From the NCBI RefSeq assembly GCF_005860765.1, contig NZ_VCEI01000021.1, positions 62,001 through 126,000 of the forward strand: a DNA stretch of 64,000 nucleotides, given 5' to 3'. The notes beneath the pieces are model-generated. The model was not told where the DNA came from, made no database searches, and saw only the letters and a program-made list of their open reading frames with translations. A program made the translations under genes and the position numbers. The stretch's first letter is position 1, and every line of letters starts with the position of its first letter. The DNA comes from Dyadobacter sediminis (GTDB lineage: Bacteria > Bacteroidota > Bacteroidia > Cytophagales > Spirosomataceae). Positions 42,349 through 51,393 of the stretch are shown one piece after another.

Positions 42349-43716
42349 ATGAACAGTTTCAATATAAACCGCCGGAATTTTCTTCACGGTGCCACGGCTG
42401 CACTTGCACTTTCCACTTTCGGCGCGCAGGGAATGGATCTTATTAATCCGCCAAAAGCCTGGCGTGTCGGACTGATCGGCACGGGCTGGTATGGAAAAAG
42501 TGATTTGTTCAGATTAATACAGGTTGCTCCGGTGGAAGTGATTGCACTTTGCGATGTGGATAAAAACCAGTTGAACGAAGCCGGCAAGCTCGTCAGCCAA
42601 CGGCAGAAATCCGGCAAAACGCCCAAACTGTACGGCGATTACCAGAAAATGCTTGTTGAAAACGAAATGGACATTGTGCTCATCGGCACGCCGGATCACT
42701 GGCATGCACTTCAGATGATCGATGCGGTAAAAGCCGGTGCACACGTATACGTGCAAAAACCGATCAGCGTGGATGTCATGGAAGGCGAAGCAATGGTTGC
42801 AGCCGCCAGAAAGTACAAAAAGGTTGTTCAGGTGGGAACGCAGCGCAAGAGCACGCCGCATTTGATCGATGCCAAAAAGAATATTGTGGATGCCGGTTTG
42901 CTGGGCAAAATCTCGCACGTGGAAATGTGCTGTTACTTTCACATGCGCAACAACGGCAACCCGCCCGTAGAAGCCGTTCCCGCTTTTCTGGATTATGAAA
43001 AATGGACCGGCCCGGCTCCGTTGCGACCTTATGACGGACTGCCGCACGTACGCTGGTGGCGGACTTTTATGGAGTACGGCAACGGAATAACCGGCGATAT
43101 GTGCATTCATATGTTCGATACGGTGCGCTGGATGCTCAAACTGGGCTGGCCCAAAAAAATCAGTTCCACGGGTGGCATTTATGTGCAGAAAGAAGGGAAA
43201 TCCAATATTTCGGACACGCAGTCGGCGGTATTCGAATACGACGGGCTGAATTGCGTATGGCAGCACCGCACGTGGGGAACGCCGAACAATCCGGATTATC
43301 CATGGTCATTTACTTTGTACGGCGAAAAAGGGACTTTGTGGGCAAGTACGATGTCTTACGACTTTATCCCTGAAGGCAAAGGGGAAAAGATCCATAAAGA
43401 TGTTGTTTATGAAAAAGAGAAATATCCGGAAGACCTCAAAGAAGATAAAATAGAACTGAATGCAGCGCCCGCCACCAGGCTGCACATGCTGGATTTCCTG
43501 AGCGCCATTGACAACAGCAGCAAGCCCATTGCCGACATTGAAGAAGGCCATATTTCCACAGCAAGCTGCATACTCGCCAATGTTTCCATGAAAACAGGAA
43601 GGCCGATTGTATACGATCCGGTCAAACGTGAAATCGTGGGTGACCGTGAAGCAAATAACCTATTGGCGCGCCCGTACCGTGATCCTTACAAGCATCCTGA
43701 TTACAAAAACGTTTAG
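42349..43716 (+). CDS. Tat-exported Gfo/Idh/MocA-family oxidoreductase
   Basis: 455 residues. The N-terminus MNSFNINRRNFLHGATAALA has a twin-arginine motif (NRRNF) and a hydrophobic stretch, so it should be exported folded with its cofactor. Rossmann fold AWRVGLIGTGWYGKSDLFRL; nucleotide-site region DIVLIGTPDHWHALQMIDAV; the EKP position reads VQKPISVDVMEGEAM, the variant usual in exported Bacteroidota members. C-terminal YDPVKREIVGDREAN. Either a periplasmic dehydrogenase/redox enzyme or a GH109-like NAD-dependent glycosidase. Complements the cytoplasmic homologue at 36982. Separated from the ABC genes by a terminator. Confidence 0.88.
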   Translation: MNSFNINRRNFLHGATAALALSTFGAQGMDLINPPKAWRVGLIGTGWYGKSDLFRLIQVAPVEVIALCDVDKNQLNEAGKLVSQRQKSGKTPKLYGDYQKMLVENEMDIVLIGTPDHWHALQMIDAVKAGAHVYVQKPISVDVMEGEAMVAAARKYKKVVQVGTQRKSTPHLIDAKKNIVDAGLLGKISHVEMCCYFHMRNNGNPPVEAVPAFLDYEKWTGPAPLRPYDGLPHVRWWRTFMEYGNGITGDMCIHMFDTVRWMLKLGWPKKISSTGGIYVQKEGKSNISDTQSAVFEYDGLNCVWQHRTWGTPNNPDYPWSFTLYGEKGTLWASTMSYDFIPEGKGEKIHKDVVYEKEKYPEDLKEDKIELNAAPATRLHMLDFLSAIDNSSKPIADIEEGHISTASCILANVSMKTGRPIVYDPVKREIVGDREANNLLARPYRDPYKHPDYKNV

Positions 43717-44048
43717 TATTTCAAGAATTTGTGGTCCGTAATTCCAGTCAGGCGCGTCCGGTTTAGAACCCGGGCGCGTTGTTTGTTTTAACCTGGTTTG
43801 CAATGACTTTCCCGATTACCTTTTCTCTGTAATTTCAGGAATTGGGTTATTGCAGAAATCTTTGCTGTAAAGTCATATTACGCATTTCTGACGTAATTTT
43901 TGACGGTGGAAAGTGGTTAAATTGTATTAAATTTTTGAACTGATATACCAAGCGTATTTGTTTATTAGTTAATGAAATATCTGAAAAAGCAATTAAACTT
44001 TTGACCCTTTAAACAGTCAGATATTTACTAAATCAAAAACAAATAAAA
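43717..44048. other. 332-bp intergenic gap
   Basis: Contains the terminator at 43753-43789 and about 250 bp of AT-rich DNA ahead of the DUF4136 gene. No ORF or strong promoter box recognised. Confidence 0.5.
43753..43789 (+). terminator. Probable terminator after the Tat oxidoreductase gene
   Basis: CGCGTCCGGTTT (43753-43764) pairs with AACCCGGGCGCG (43767-43778) with one G-U and one mismatch, followed by TTGTTTGTTTT. Confidence 0.6.
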
Positions 44049-44624
44049 ATGAAAAACATAGTGAAGTTGATGAAATCCACTGCATGGGTGGCTTTTGCGG
44101 GAATACTGGTCATGAGTTGTAGTCAGGCACTTCAGGTTAGTTATGATTACGATTCTTCGGTGAATCTGAAACAGTTTAAAACATTTAAAGTAGAGGCGGA
44201 GCATAACATTGAACAGGACCCGCTTCTGGGAAGTGAACTGAACAGAAGAAGGCTCGGCGATGCCGTTGTAGAAGTAATGGAATCAAAAGGGTACAAGCTG
44301 GATCAGCAGAATCCTGAGATTATTGTACGGTTTATGACTGACGTAAAAGAACGTCAGCAGGTTCGTTCCAACAATATGTACTCGCCTTATATGTGGTGGT
44401 ATGGCGGCGGAAACAACTATTCTACTTACAATTATCAGGAAAGCCGTTTTATCCTGAATATTTATCAGAAAAACAGCGACCGGATGATCTGGCAGGGATG
44501 GGCGTCCGGAAAAGTGAAAGCGCCTACTAAAAAGGATGACCGCGAAACCATGGTAAAAAATACAATGGCTGATATCCTGAGAACTTTCCCTCAGGCTACA
44601 CTGGATACTTATAGCAGAAAATAA
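44049..44624 (+). CDS. DUF4136-domain lipoprotein
   Basis: 191 residues. Lipoprotein signal with GILVMSCSQ. DUF4136 features: LQVSYDYDSSVNLKQFKTFK at the start, LNRRRLGDAVVEVMESKGYK, PEIIVRFMTDVKERQ, DRMIWQGWASGKVKAPTKKD, MVKNTMADILRTFP. Outer-membrane lipoprotein of unknown function. Convergent with the efflux operon; a terminator lies between them. Confidence 0.92.
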   Translation: MKNIVKLMKSTAWVAFAGILVMSCSQALQVSYDYDSSVNLKQFKTFKVEAEHNIEQDPLLGSELNRRRLGDAVVEVMESKGYKLDQQNPEIIVRFMTDVKERQQVRSNNMYSPYMWWYGGGNNYSTYNYQESRFILNIYQKNSDRMIWQGWASGKVKAPTKKDDRETMVKNTMADILRTFPQATLDTYSRK

Positions 44625-44645
44625 TCAGCTGAAAGCCAATCAAAA

Positions 44646-44678
44646 GACTTGCCGGTTTATTCCGGCAAGTCTTTTTTT
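44646..44678. terminator. Convergent terminator (DUF4136 gene / efflux operon)
   Basis: GACTTGCCGG (44646-44655), loop TTTATT, CCGGCAAGTC (44662-44671), then T7 on the plus strand. It lies 10 bp from the stop of the minus-strand efflux gene. Confidence 0.85.
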
Positions 44679-44688
44679 ATATGGCTAC

Positions 44689-47600
44689 TCAAAGGTTTTG
44701 TCCGTTTCTGTATTCTTCCGATGCCTTTTTAACAATGGCGTCGCCCTCGTTCAGGTCGCCGAATACTTCCACAAGCGTATCCACAACCGTTCCTTTTTTG
44801 ACCGGAACCCATTCCGCTTTCCGGTTTTTCTCCCGGATTATAAACACCATTTCACTCGAATTTACGACTGACGTAACGGGCACGAACAAAGTCGGCGCAG
44901 TGCGTTCGGTATTGAGCAAAACCTGTGCGTACATGCCCGCTTTCAGTTCGTTGGAGCGGTTTTCAACATCAAATTCGGTCATCATCGAACGGTTTTCTTC
45001 AGACAATGTTCTCGAACTTCTTGCGTAAACGGCTTTATACTTTTTCTCCGGACTGGCAGAAACGGTAAAGCTGATTTCTCCTCTGGACGGAACGGCACTT
45101 GACAAGTTTTCAGGAATGGCCAGCGTAAGACGCAGTTTGGTATTGTCTTCCAGGATAAACAAAGGCTTTGCACCGCCTTCGCCCGGCCCGACCAACGCGC
45201 CCGGACTGATGTTGCGTTCTGTTATAATCCCGTTGAATGGCGCTGTTACGGTAAGGTACCTTACAATTTCCGATTTGGTTTCCAGAAACGAGCGCGCTGC
45301 CTGCACATTTCCTTTCGCTACGGCCATAGCAGAACTGTCCGTCATTACGCGGGCTTTGGCAATGTCCAGTTCATTCAGGGAAACGGCTCCTTCCGTTCGA
45401 TTGGTGCGTACAAGCCGGCTGTATGTAAGTGCACTGGTTTGATATTTTGTGTTAATCTCGTTCAAAGCTGCTTCTGCGGCAATAAGCTGCGCCTTGGCCT
45501 GGCTTAGTTCCGAAATGACTTCCGGCGCTTCCAGTACGGCCAGAACCTGTCCCTTTTTGACTATCGTTCCCCGGTCCGCCTGCACGGTTTTCACAAAACC
45601 CCTGATTTTGGGATGAATACTGACCTTGTTCCAGGGTTTCAGCTCGCCGGGCAAACCGATCTGCTTGGCCGGTCGCATGCTTTTTACCTGTGTAAGCTCC
45701 GCGCTTGCCGGTGTATGTTCCGCTTTTTGCTCCTGCTTTTCTGTACTTCCTGCTTCGGAATTGCAGGAAATGATGCCAGCGGATAATGTGATCAGGACCA
45801 ATAATGATTTCAGGGTGTTCATGGAGATGGATGTTTGGAGTTTTTTACGAAAGAAATTACTTTCAGGATCTTCGGGATCCAGGGAAACCGAATGGACCGA
45901 CGCTTTTTTCTGAACCATTGAAAATACGGCGGGCAAAATCAGCAACGAAGTCAGCGTGGATGCAATCAGGCCGCCGATTACGGCCTGCCCCAGCGGGGCA
46001 ATCTGGTCTCCGCCTTCGCCGAGTCCGCTGGCCATCGGGATCATTCCGGCGATCATGGCAATGCTCGTCATCAGGATCGGACGGATCCGGCTTCCGGCTG
46101 CGAGCAATACAGCTTGTTTGGAATCACCGAGCTGAAGCCGCAGGTTTTCTGCATTTGTCACCATCAGAATCGCATTTGCCACGGAAACGCCGACAGACAT
46201 AATCAGTCCCATATAAGACTGCAGGTTCAGCGTGGAGCCGGTAAGCAGCAACAGACCAAGCGAGCCGACAACAACGGCCGGAATCGTGGAAAGTACAACC
46301 AGTGAAAGTTTAAACGACTGATACGTAGCGGAAAGTAAAAGAAACATGATGACAACCGCGATCAGCAAACCAGTTTGTAGACTGCTCAGCGTTTCGGTAA
46401 GCAAATCCGATTGTCCTTTCAATTCCACCAATACGCCCCTCGGAGGTTCGCCGGCATTCTGAATGGCTTTTTTTACAGCGGTTGTAGCTGCGCCCAAATC
46501 TTTTTTATGAATGTTTGCGGTTATGGTCACCAGTCGGTTCGGGCCGGCGCGGTCGTATTCTCCCGGCGCCGTTTTTTCGGAAAAAGTGGCAACGTCGGCC
46601 AGCAACGGATTGCTCGCACCGGCTTTGAGCGGTATAGTGCCGATGTCTTCTATCGAACTCATCTGATGCTCGGGAATCTGTACCTGTACCTGATAGGCGA
46701 GCCCTTTGGAATCGTCCAGCCAGAGATTTTTATCCGTAAAACGACTGGAAGAAGTAGCCGCCACCATCGATCTTGCAACCTGCGTGGACGTAACGCCAAG
46801 CTGCCCGGCTCTTTCCCGGTTGATTTCCACATTCAGTACCGGATAGGAAAGCGGCTGCGCAATCTGTACATCCCGCAAAAAAGCAATCTGCTGCATTTCC
46901 TTCTGGATTATTTTGGCAAATCTTCCGGCTTCTTCCACGTCTTTTGCCGCAATGCTCACTTCAATTGGCGTTGCTGCTCCCTGGCTCATGATTTTATCAA
47001 CCAGTTCAATCGGTTCAAAGGAAATTTTCAGTGCCGGGATTTCTTTACCGATCCGTTCGCGCAATTTTTCTTTCAACGCATCCATTCTGACGGGGAAATC
47101 TTCATGCAAAGACACCTGTAACACAGCTTCATGCGGACCGCTGTTGAAAACAAATATGTTGGAAGTTCCGTAACTCGAAGGAACCGTGCCGACATACGCC
47201 GATGAGATTTCAACATGCTCTTTCCCTACTTCCGACTTGATCAGATCGAGCACTTTCAAAGTGGCTTCTTCGGTGCGCTCCACACGGATTCCGTCGGCAA
47301 CACGCAGCCGCATCTGAAACTGATGACTGTTTGCTTTGGGCAAAATATCCGTCCCGATCAGGAAGAAACCGCCTACGATCAAAGCAATGGCTGCAACAAG
47401 GTAAATTGGCACCACAAACGAACCTTTATCCATAATACCGCCCAGCACGTTGATGTATTTTCTTTTGAATTTTTCAAATCCCGTTGGCGGAAGCGATGCA
47501 TGATTTCCTTCCTGAATAACATCTTTTACTTCCTGACTGTCCAGCGCAAGTGTCGGTGCTTCATGATGCGGATGATCTTTCAGCAGCCAGTTTGCCAGTA

Positions 47601-49050
47601 CAGGAACCAGCGTTTGTGAAAGCAGAAAAGAAGCAATCATGGCAAAGCCGACAGCCAGTGAAAGCGGCAGGAACATCGATCGCGGAATGCCGCTCATGAC
47701 GAAAGACGGTGCAAAAACGGCCAGAATCGCCAGCAAAATGAGAAATTCCGGAAATGCAATTTCCTTGCAGGCATCCCAGATCGCCTCTTGCTTGGGTTTG
47801 CCCATTTCCTGATGCTGGTGAATATTTTCAATTGTTACCGTCGCCTGATCTACCAAAACCCCGATTGCAAGCGCAAGTCCGCTCAATGTCATAATGTTGA
47901 TCGTCTGGCCAAACAGGTTCATCAGAATCACAGCTGATAAAATGGAAATCGGAATTGTTACGATCACGATAATGACGCTCCGCCAGTCTCTAAGGAAAAG
48001 CAAAACCATCAAACCCGTCAGCAATGCACCCAGAATTCCCTCTGTAATCAGGCTTTTCAGTGAATTTGTTACATAAACGGACTGGTCGAATTCATACGAA
48101 ATCTTGACATCTTCGGGTACCGCATTCCGTAGCTGCGGCAAAGCGGCGCGGATGTTGTTCACAACGTCCAGCGTGGAAGCATCCGATTTTTTCACAACCG
48201 GAATGTAAACAGCCCGGCGGCCATTGATCAAAGCATAACTCACCGTTACATCGGCTCCGTCCTCAACCGTTCCTACATCCCGGATGAATACGGTCGGGCC
48301 TGCGCCGGTTCGGATAGGGATGTTCAAAAAATCTTCCGGTTTATGGATCAGGGAATTGACTGGTGTCATCAGCGTACGGTCGCCCATGCGGATGTTTCCG
48401 GCAGGAGACGGCTGATTGTTGGTTATAATGGATTTGATGATTTCTTCCGGCGTAAGATGATAACTCCGGATGCGTTCGGGATCCACGCGGATCACGATCG
48501 TGCGTTGATTTCCTCCGAAGGGCGGCGGGCTGGAAACGCCTTCGATCTGGCTAAACATGGGTCGTACGCGGGAAGAAGCAAAATCCTGAATTTCGTTCAG
48601 CGATCTGGATGAGCTTTCAAAAACCATTTGCCCGATCGGAACGGAACTTGCGTCAAAGCGTACAACTTGCGGCGGCACGGTTCCCTCCGGCATATACGCC
48701 TTGGCCCGCGATACGTTGTTGGCCACTTCGGCGGCCGCCTGTGCCATATCCGTTCCGGGATAAAAAGATAACTTTATCAATGAAAGTCCCTGAATCGTTT
48801 TTACGTCCACATCGCGGATTCCTGAAACGTACAGAAAATGGTCCTGATAACGCGTTGCAATGAATCCGTCCATCTGATCCGGAGCCATACCGCCGTAAGG
48901 CTGAACAACATAAATGGTCGGAAGGTCGAGGTTCGGGAAAATGTCAACCGGAATGCTGCGGATAGAAAGTACTGAAAAAAACAGGATCCCGATGACCACA
49001 ACCACAATGGAAATGGGCTGTCGGAGGGCAGTTCGAATGAGTTGATACAT
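44689..49050 (-). CDS. RND efflux permease fused to its membrane fusion protein
   Basis: 1453 residues in one uninterrupted frame. Residues 1-1076 are an RND permease: PISIVVVVIGILFFSVLSI (helix 1), FPNLDLPTIYVVQPYGGMAP, helix 4 LAIGVLVDQATVTIENIHQH, helix 10 region LIMSVGVSVANAILMVTNAE. Residues 1077-1453 are a periplasmic adaptor: MNTLKSLLVLITLSAGIISC with a lipobox-like Cys1096, then hairpin and lipoyl/barrel segments (IRGFVKTVQADRGTIVKKGQ, SQAKAQLIAAEAALNEINTK, APFNGIITERNISPGALVGP). The internal Met1077 (45820-45822) looks like the start of a once-separate gene. TolC-type gene lies upstream in the same operon. Compared with AcrB the second helix-4 Asp is Gln and the helix-10 Lys is Val. 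Confidence 0.92.
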   Translation of the reverse strand: MYQLIRTALRQPISIVVVVIGILFFSVLSIRSIPVDIFPNLDLPTIYVVQPYGGMAPDQMDGFIATRYQDHFLYVSGIRDVDVKTIQGLSLIKLSFYPGTDMAQAAAEVANNVSRAKAYMPEGTVPPQVVRFDASSVPIGQMVFESSSRSLNEIQDFASSRVRPMFSQIEGVSSPPPFGGNQRTIVIRVDPERIRSYHLTPEEIIKSIITNNQPSPAGNIRMGDRTLMTPVNSLIHKPEDFLNIPIRTGAGPTVFIRDVGTVEDGADVTVSYALINGRRAVYIPVVKKSDASTLDVVNNIRAALPQLRNAVPEDVKISYEFDQSVYVTNSLKSLITEGILGALLTGLMVLLFLRDWRSVIIVIVTIPISILSAVILMNLFGQTINIMTLSGLALAIGVLVDQATVTIENIHQHQEMGKPKQEAIWDACKEIAFPEFLILLAILAVFAPSFVMSGIPRSMFLPLSLAVGFAMIASFLLSQTLVPVLANWLLKDHPHHEAPTLALDSQEVKDVIQEGNHASLPPTGFEKFKRKYINVLGGIMDKGSFVVPIYLVAAIALIVGGFFLIGTDILPKANSHQFQMRLRVADGIRVERTEEATLKVLDLIKSEVGKEHVEISSAYVGTVPSSYGTSNIFVFNSGPHEAVLQVSLHEDFPVRMDALKEKLRERIGKEIPALKISFEPIELVDKIMSQGAATPIEVSIAAKDVEEAGRFAKIIQKEMQQIAFLRDVQIAQPLSYPVLNVEINRERAGQLGVTSTQVARSMVAATSSSRFTDKNLWLDDSKGLAYQVQVQIPEHQMSSIEDIGTIPLKAGASNPLLADVATFSEKTAPGEYDRAGPNRLVTITANIHKKDLGAATTAVKKAIQNAGEPPRGVLVELKGQSDLLTETLSSLQTGLLIAVVIMFLLLSATYQSFKLSLVVLSTIPAVVVGSLGLLLLTGSTLNLQSYMGLIMSVGVSVANAILMVTNAENLRLQLGDSKQAVLLAAGSRIRPILMTSIAMIAGMIPMASGLGEGGDQIAPLGQAVIGGLIASTLTSLLILPAVFSMVQKKASVHSVSLDPEDPESNFFRKKLQTSISMNTLKSLLVLITLSAGIISCNSEAGSTEKQEQKAEHTPASAELTQVKSMRPAKQIGLPGELKPWNKVSIHPKIRGFVKTVQADRGTIVKKGQVLAVLEAPEVISELSQAKAQLIAAEAALNEINTKYQTSALTYSRLVRTNRTEGAVSLNELDIAKARVMTDSSAMAVAKGNVQAARSFLETKSEIVRYLTVTAPFNGIITERNISPGALVGPGEGGAKPLFILEDNTKLRLTLAIPENLSSAVPSRGEISFTVSASPEKKYKAVYARSSRTLSEENRSMMTEFDVENRSNELKAGMYAQVLLNTERTAPTLFVPVTSVVNSSEMVFIIREKNRKAEWVPVKKGTVVDTLVEVFGDLNEGDAIVKKASEEYRNGQNL

Positions 49051-49109
49051 AATGAATTCGTTTACAGATTAAATACTTCGGAATTTCGGACAGGTTAAGA
49101 AAGCAAAAA

Positions 49110-50546
49110 CTAGTTTCCGATCTGGTTCAGAAACAACGACATATCACCTGCTGCTGCTGCTTTCATGAGCAGTGCCCGCCATACATTGCCATTGGTGACA
49201 AACTTGTCAATTTCGGCCCGGTTCAGTGCATTTACGCTTTGCGCAAGTGTGAACAAATCCGTAAGTCCGCTTTGGTATCTTGCTTCCGCCTGATTATAGG
49301 CTCTTTGTGCGGCGCCAAGCTGAACGGGCGTAAGCCGCGCCTGTTCAAGCGATAACTGAAGCTGCATGTTGGCTTCGCGCAACTGACGATCCAGTTGCAG
49401 TTTCTGCGTTTCATAGAGTTCCTTGAAACGCTCAACCTGAAACTGCTCGCTTTTGTAGTCATTGCGAACTTTGGCAATGTTCGTCAGGTTCCAGCGCGTT
49501 GAGATTCCAAACAGATAATTAAAAACCTGATAATGAACGCCGCTTGCAAAATCGGTGCGGTATGAATCATCTTTATTTGAAATACCCGAGCCGCGTCCCC
49601 AGCCGGCAGCCAGCAGTGAAACGGAAGGCAAATACGATTTGCGTACTGCCAGGCTACGGGCGAGCGAAACATCAATCTGCGCCTGTGAAAAACGCAGTGC
49701 CGGATTTCTTAAAAATGAATCTGTCTGATCATGGGTTACGGGCAATTGCGAATAAAAACCCATGCTGTCCACTTCAATGCTGTCCTGTAATGCGCCGGTC
49801 AGTTCGGAAAGTCTCAGCCGCTGTGCTTTTTCGGAACGCTGGCTTTCGAGTAAAAGCAATTGTGCTTTGGCATATTCCGCCGCGGAAAGCGAACTGTCCA
49901 CGCCGGGCCGCATTCCCGAGCTTACCGCAGCATCCGTAACCCTTTTGAAAACCAGCGCCCTTTCCAGATTCTGACGCTGTGCTTCCACCAGTTTCTGATT
50001 GATCAGCAAGACGAGATACGCATCGGCAATCCGGACCTGATGCTGAAAAAGCTCATTCTCATAATCGGCCTGATTACGGCTTAGTTCTGCTTTTGCAGAC
50101 TTTACATTGGCTTTTACTTTGCCGAAATTAAAAAAGCGCCAGTCTACAAGTGCCGTTGTGAAACTGCCGAAAGTACCGGTATAAATATTCTCCGGGCGAA
50201 TGCCGCCGGATGGCGAAATGGCGCTGCCTTCGTTGGGCCAGAAAGCGCCGGTGACGCTGTTGCTTGTAGCAAAAGTATACTGATCCTGTACAACCAGCGA
50301 AGGCAGATAATCGGTTTTGACAGACCGGATGCGGCTTTCAGTGTTGTGAATTTCGGCTTGTTTGGCTTTCAGGAACGGATAATTTTGCTTCCCTTTTTCC
50401 AGTATCTCCTGCAATTTTACTTTTTGCGCAGCCGCTTTGTAAACGGGCGACAGAAACAGCAGAAAAAAGGCTAGCGAATTCAGCAGGGAAAATGCCTTGC
50501 TGTGGCGCTTTCCGGAAATCGTGTTCTTGAAACTTGATTGATTCAT
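49110..50546 (-). CDS. TolC-family outer-membrane efflux protein
   Basis: 478 residues from ATG at 50546 (an upstream ATG at 50570 adds 8 residues). Signal peptide ends about VYKAAAQ. Two repeats of the OEP family, with long coiled helices: KVKLQEILEKGKQNYPFLKA, TTALVDWRFFNFGKVKANVK, EIDKFVTNGNVWRALL near the end. It forms the outer-membrane channel for the RND-adaptor protein encoded 59 bp downstream. First gene of the operon; its promoter faces the two-component genes across 169 bp. Confidence 0.93.
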   Translation of the reverse strand: MNQSSFKNTISGKRHSKAFSLLNSLAFFLLFLSPVYKAAAQKVKLQEILEKGKQNYPFLKAKQAEIHNTESRIRSVKTDYLPSLVVQDQYTFATSNSVTGAFWPNEGSAISPSGGIRPENIYTGTFGSFTTALVDWRFFNFGKVKANVKSAKAELSRNQADYENELFQHQVRIADAYLVLLINQKLVEAQRQNLERALVFKRVTDAAVSSGMRPGVDSSLSAAEYAKAQLLLLESQRSEKAQRLRLSELTGALQDSIEVDSMGFYSQLPVTHDQTDSFLRNPALRFSQAQIDVSLARSLAVRKSYLPSVSLLAAGWGRGSGISNKDDSYRTDFASGVHYQVFNYLFGISTRWNLTNIAKVRNDYKSEQFQVERFKELYETQKLQLDRQLREANMQLQLSLEQARLTPVQLGAAQRAYNQAEARYQSGLTDLFTLAQSVNALNRAEIDKFVTNGNVWRALLMKAAAAGDMSLFLNQIGN

Positions 50547-50583
50547 GGAGTGAGAAAATAGATCCGACAAAAGAACTTTCTGC

Positions 50584-50591
50584 CGAAATTA
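50584..50591 (-). promoter_or_regulatory. Candidate -7 box of the efflux operon
   Basis: On the minus strand TAATTTCG, one mismatch from TAnnTTTG. Exactly 10 bp (50592-50601) separate it from the left arm of the inverted repeat at 50602-50618. Confidence 0.4.
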
Positions 50592-50601
50592 GGGTCCGAT
50601 T

Positions 50602-50674
50602 CTGGAAACATTTGGGAAAAAGGCTTTGAGCAAAAGCCTCATTGATCATTTATTGACTTCCCAAATGTTTCCAG
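50602..50674. promoter_or_regulatory. Nested inverted-repeat operator between efflux and two-component genes
   Basis: Outer arms CTGGAAACATTTGGGAA (50602-50618) and TTCCCAAATGTTTCCAG (50658-50674) are perfect 17-bp complements. Each arm contains two half-sites TGG(A/G)AA spaced 10 bp (50603 and 50613 in the left arm), the layout expected for OmpR/PhoB-type regulators binding as a tandem dimer. Inside lies a smaller inverted repeat AGGCTTT (50621-50627) / AAAGCCT (50633-50639). Each outer arm sits 10 bp from a candidate -7 box on its own side, so one regulator could control both divergent transcripts. Confidence 0.75.
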
Positions 50675-50684
50675 TTTCCGGCTT

Positions 50685-50692
50685 TAACTTTG
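50685..50692 (+). promoter_or_regulatory. Candidate -7 box of the two-component operon
   Basis: TAACTTTG matches TAnnTTTG, 24 bp before the response-regulator ATG. It lies exactly 10 bp (50675-50684) from the right arm of the inverted repeat, mirroring the other side. Confidence 0.45.
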
Positions 50693-50715
50693 GCCGTTAT
50701 CTTCAGAAATCTTGC

Positions 50716-51393
50716 ATGAAAATATTAGTTGTAGAGGATGAAAAGGGATTGGCGGAAAGTATCGTGGATTACTTGTCCAGAGAAGGTTTTATCTGTGAAG
50801 TGGCAAATACATTCTGGCAGGCCGACGAAAAAATCAGTCTTTATCAGTACGATTGCACGATTGTGGATCTTACCTTGCCCGACGGCGATGGTTTCAGCAT
50901 TATTGAAACCCTGAAAAAGATAGTTGCCACAACCGGAATCATCATCATTTCTGCCAGAAACACGCTGGAAGATAAGATCAAGGGACTGGAAATCGGGTCG
51001 GACGATTATATGACGAAGCCGTTCCATCTTTCCGAACTGAACGCACGCGTAAAATCACTCATCCGGCGCCGTTATTTTGGCGGAAGCAATGACATGATCT
51101 GGAGGGAAATCCGGGTGCAGTTAAAAGCCCGCAAGGTTTTCGTGAGTGAAAAAGAGACGCTGTTATCCAGAACAGAATACGATCTGCTGCTTTATTTTCT
51201 TTCCAATATCGACGTTGCGCTTACAAAGGAATCCATTGCGGAACATCTCTGGGGCGATCACATGGATTCGTCGGACTCGCTTGATATGGTTTATTCGCAC
51301 ATTAAAAACCTGCGCCGGAAAATTCTGGAAAAGGACGGAAAAGATTATATTCAGTCCATTTACGGCATCGGTTATAAATTTACTGCTTCTTGA
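50716..51393 (+). CDS. OmpR-family response regulator
   Basis: 225 residues from ATG at 50716 (a longer frame from 50626 overlaps the operator). Receiver: MKILVVEDEKGLAESIVDYL, phosphoacceptor Asp in DCTIVDLTLPDGDG, Lys in MTKPFHLSEL. C-terminal winged helix: LLSRTEYDLLLYFLSNIDVA, SLDMVYSHIKNLRRKILEKD, YIQSIYGIGYKF. Divergent from the efflux operon and translationally coupled to the kinase (stop TGA overlaps the kinase TTG). Likely regulator of the efflux genes through the inverted repeat at 50602-50674, possibly in response to metals or toxic compounds (inference). Confidence 0.95.
   Translation: MKILVVEDEKGLAESIVDYLSREGFICEVANTFWQADEKISLYQYDCTIVDLTLPDGDGFSIIETLKKIVATTGIIIISARNTLEDKIKGLEIGSDDYMTKPFHLSELNARVKSLIRRRYFGGSNDMIWREIRVQLKARKVFVSEKETLLSRTEYDLLLYFLSNIDVALTKESIAEHLWGDHMDSSDSLDMVYSHIKNLRRKILEKDGKDYIQSIYGIGYKFTAS

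Noticed and set aside
46411-47121. 236-residue plus-strand frame inside the RND gene
   Set aside because: Antisense shadow of well-conserved permease sequence.
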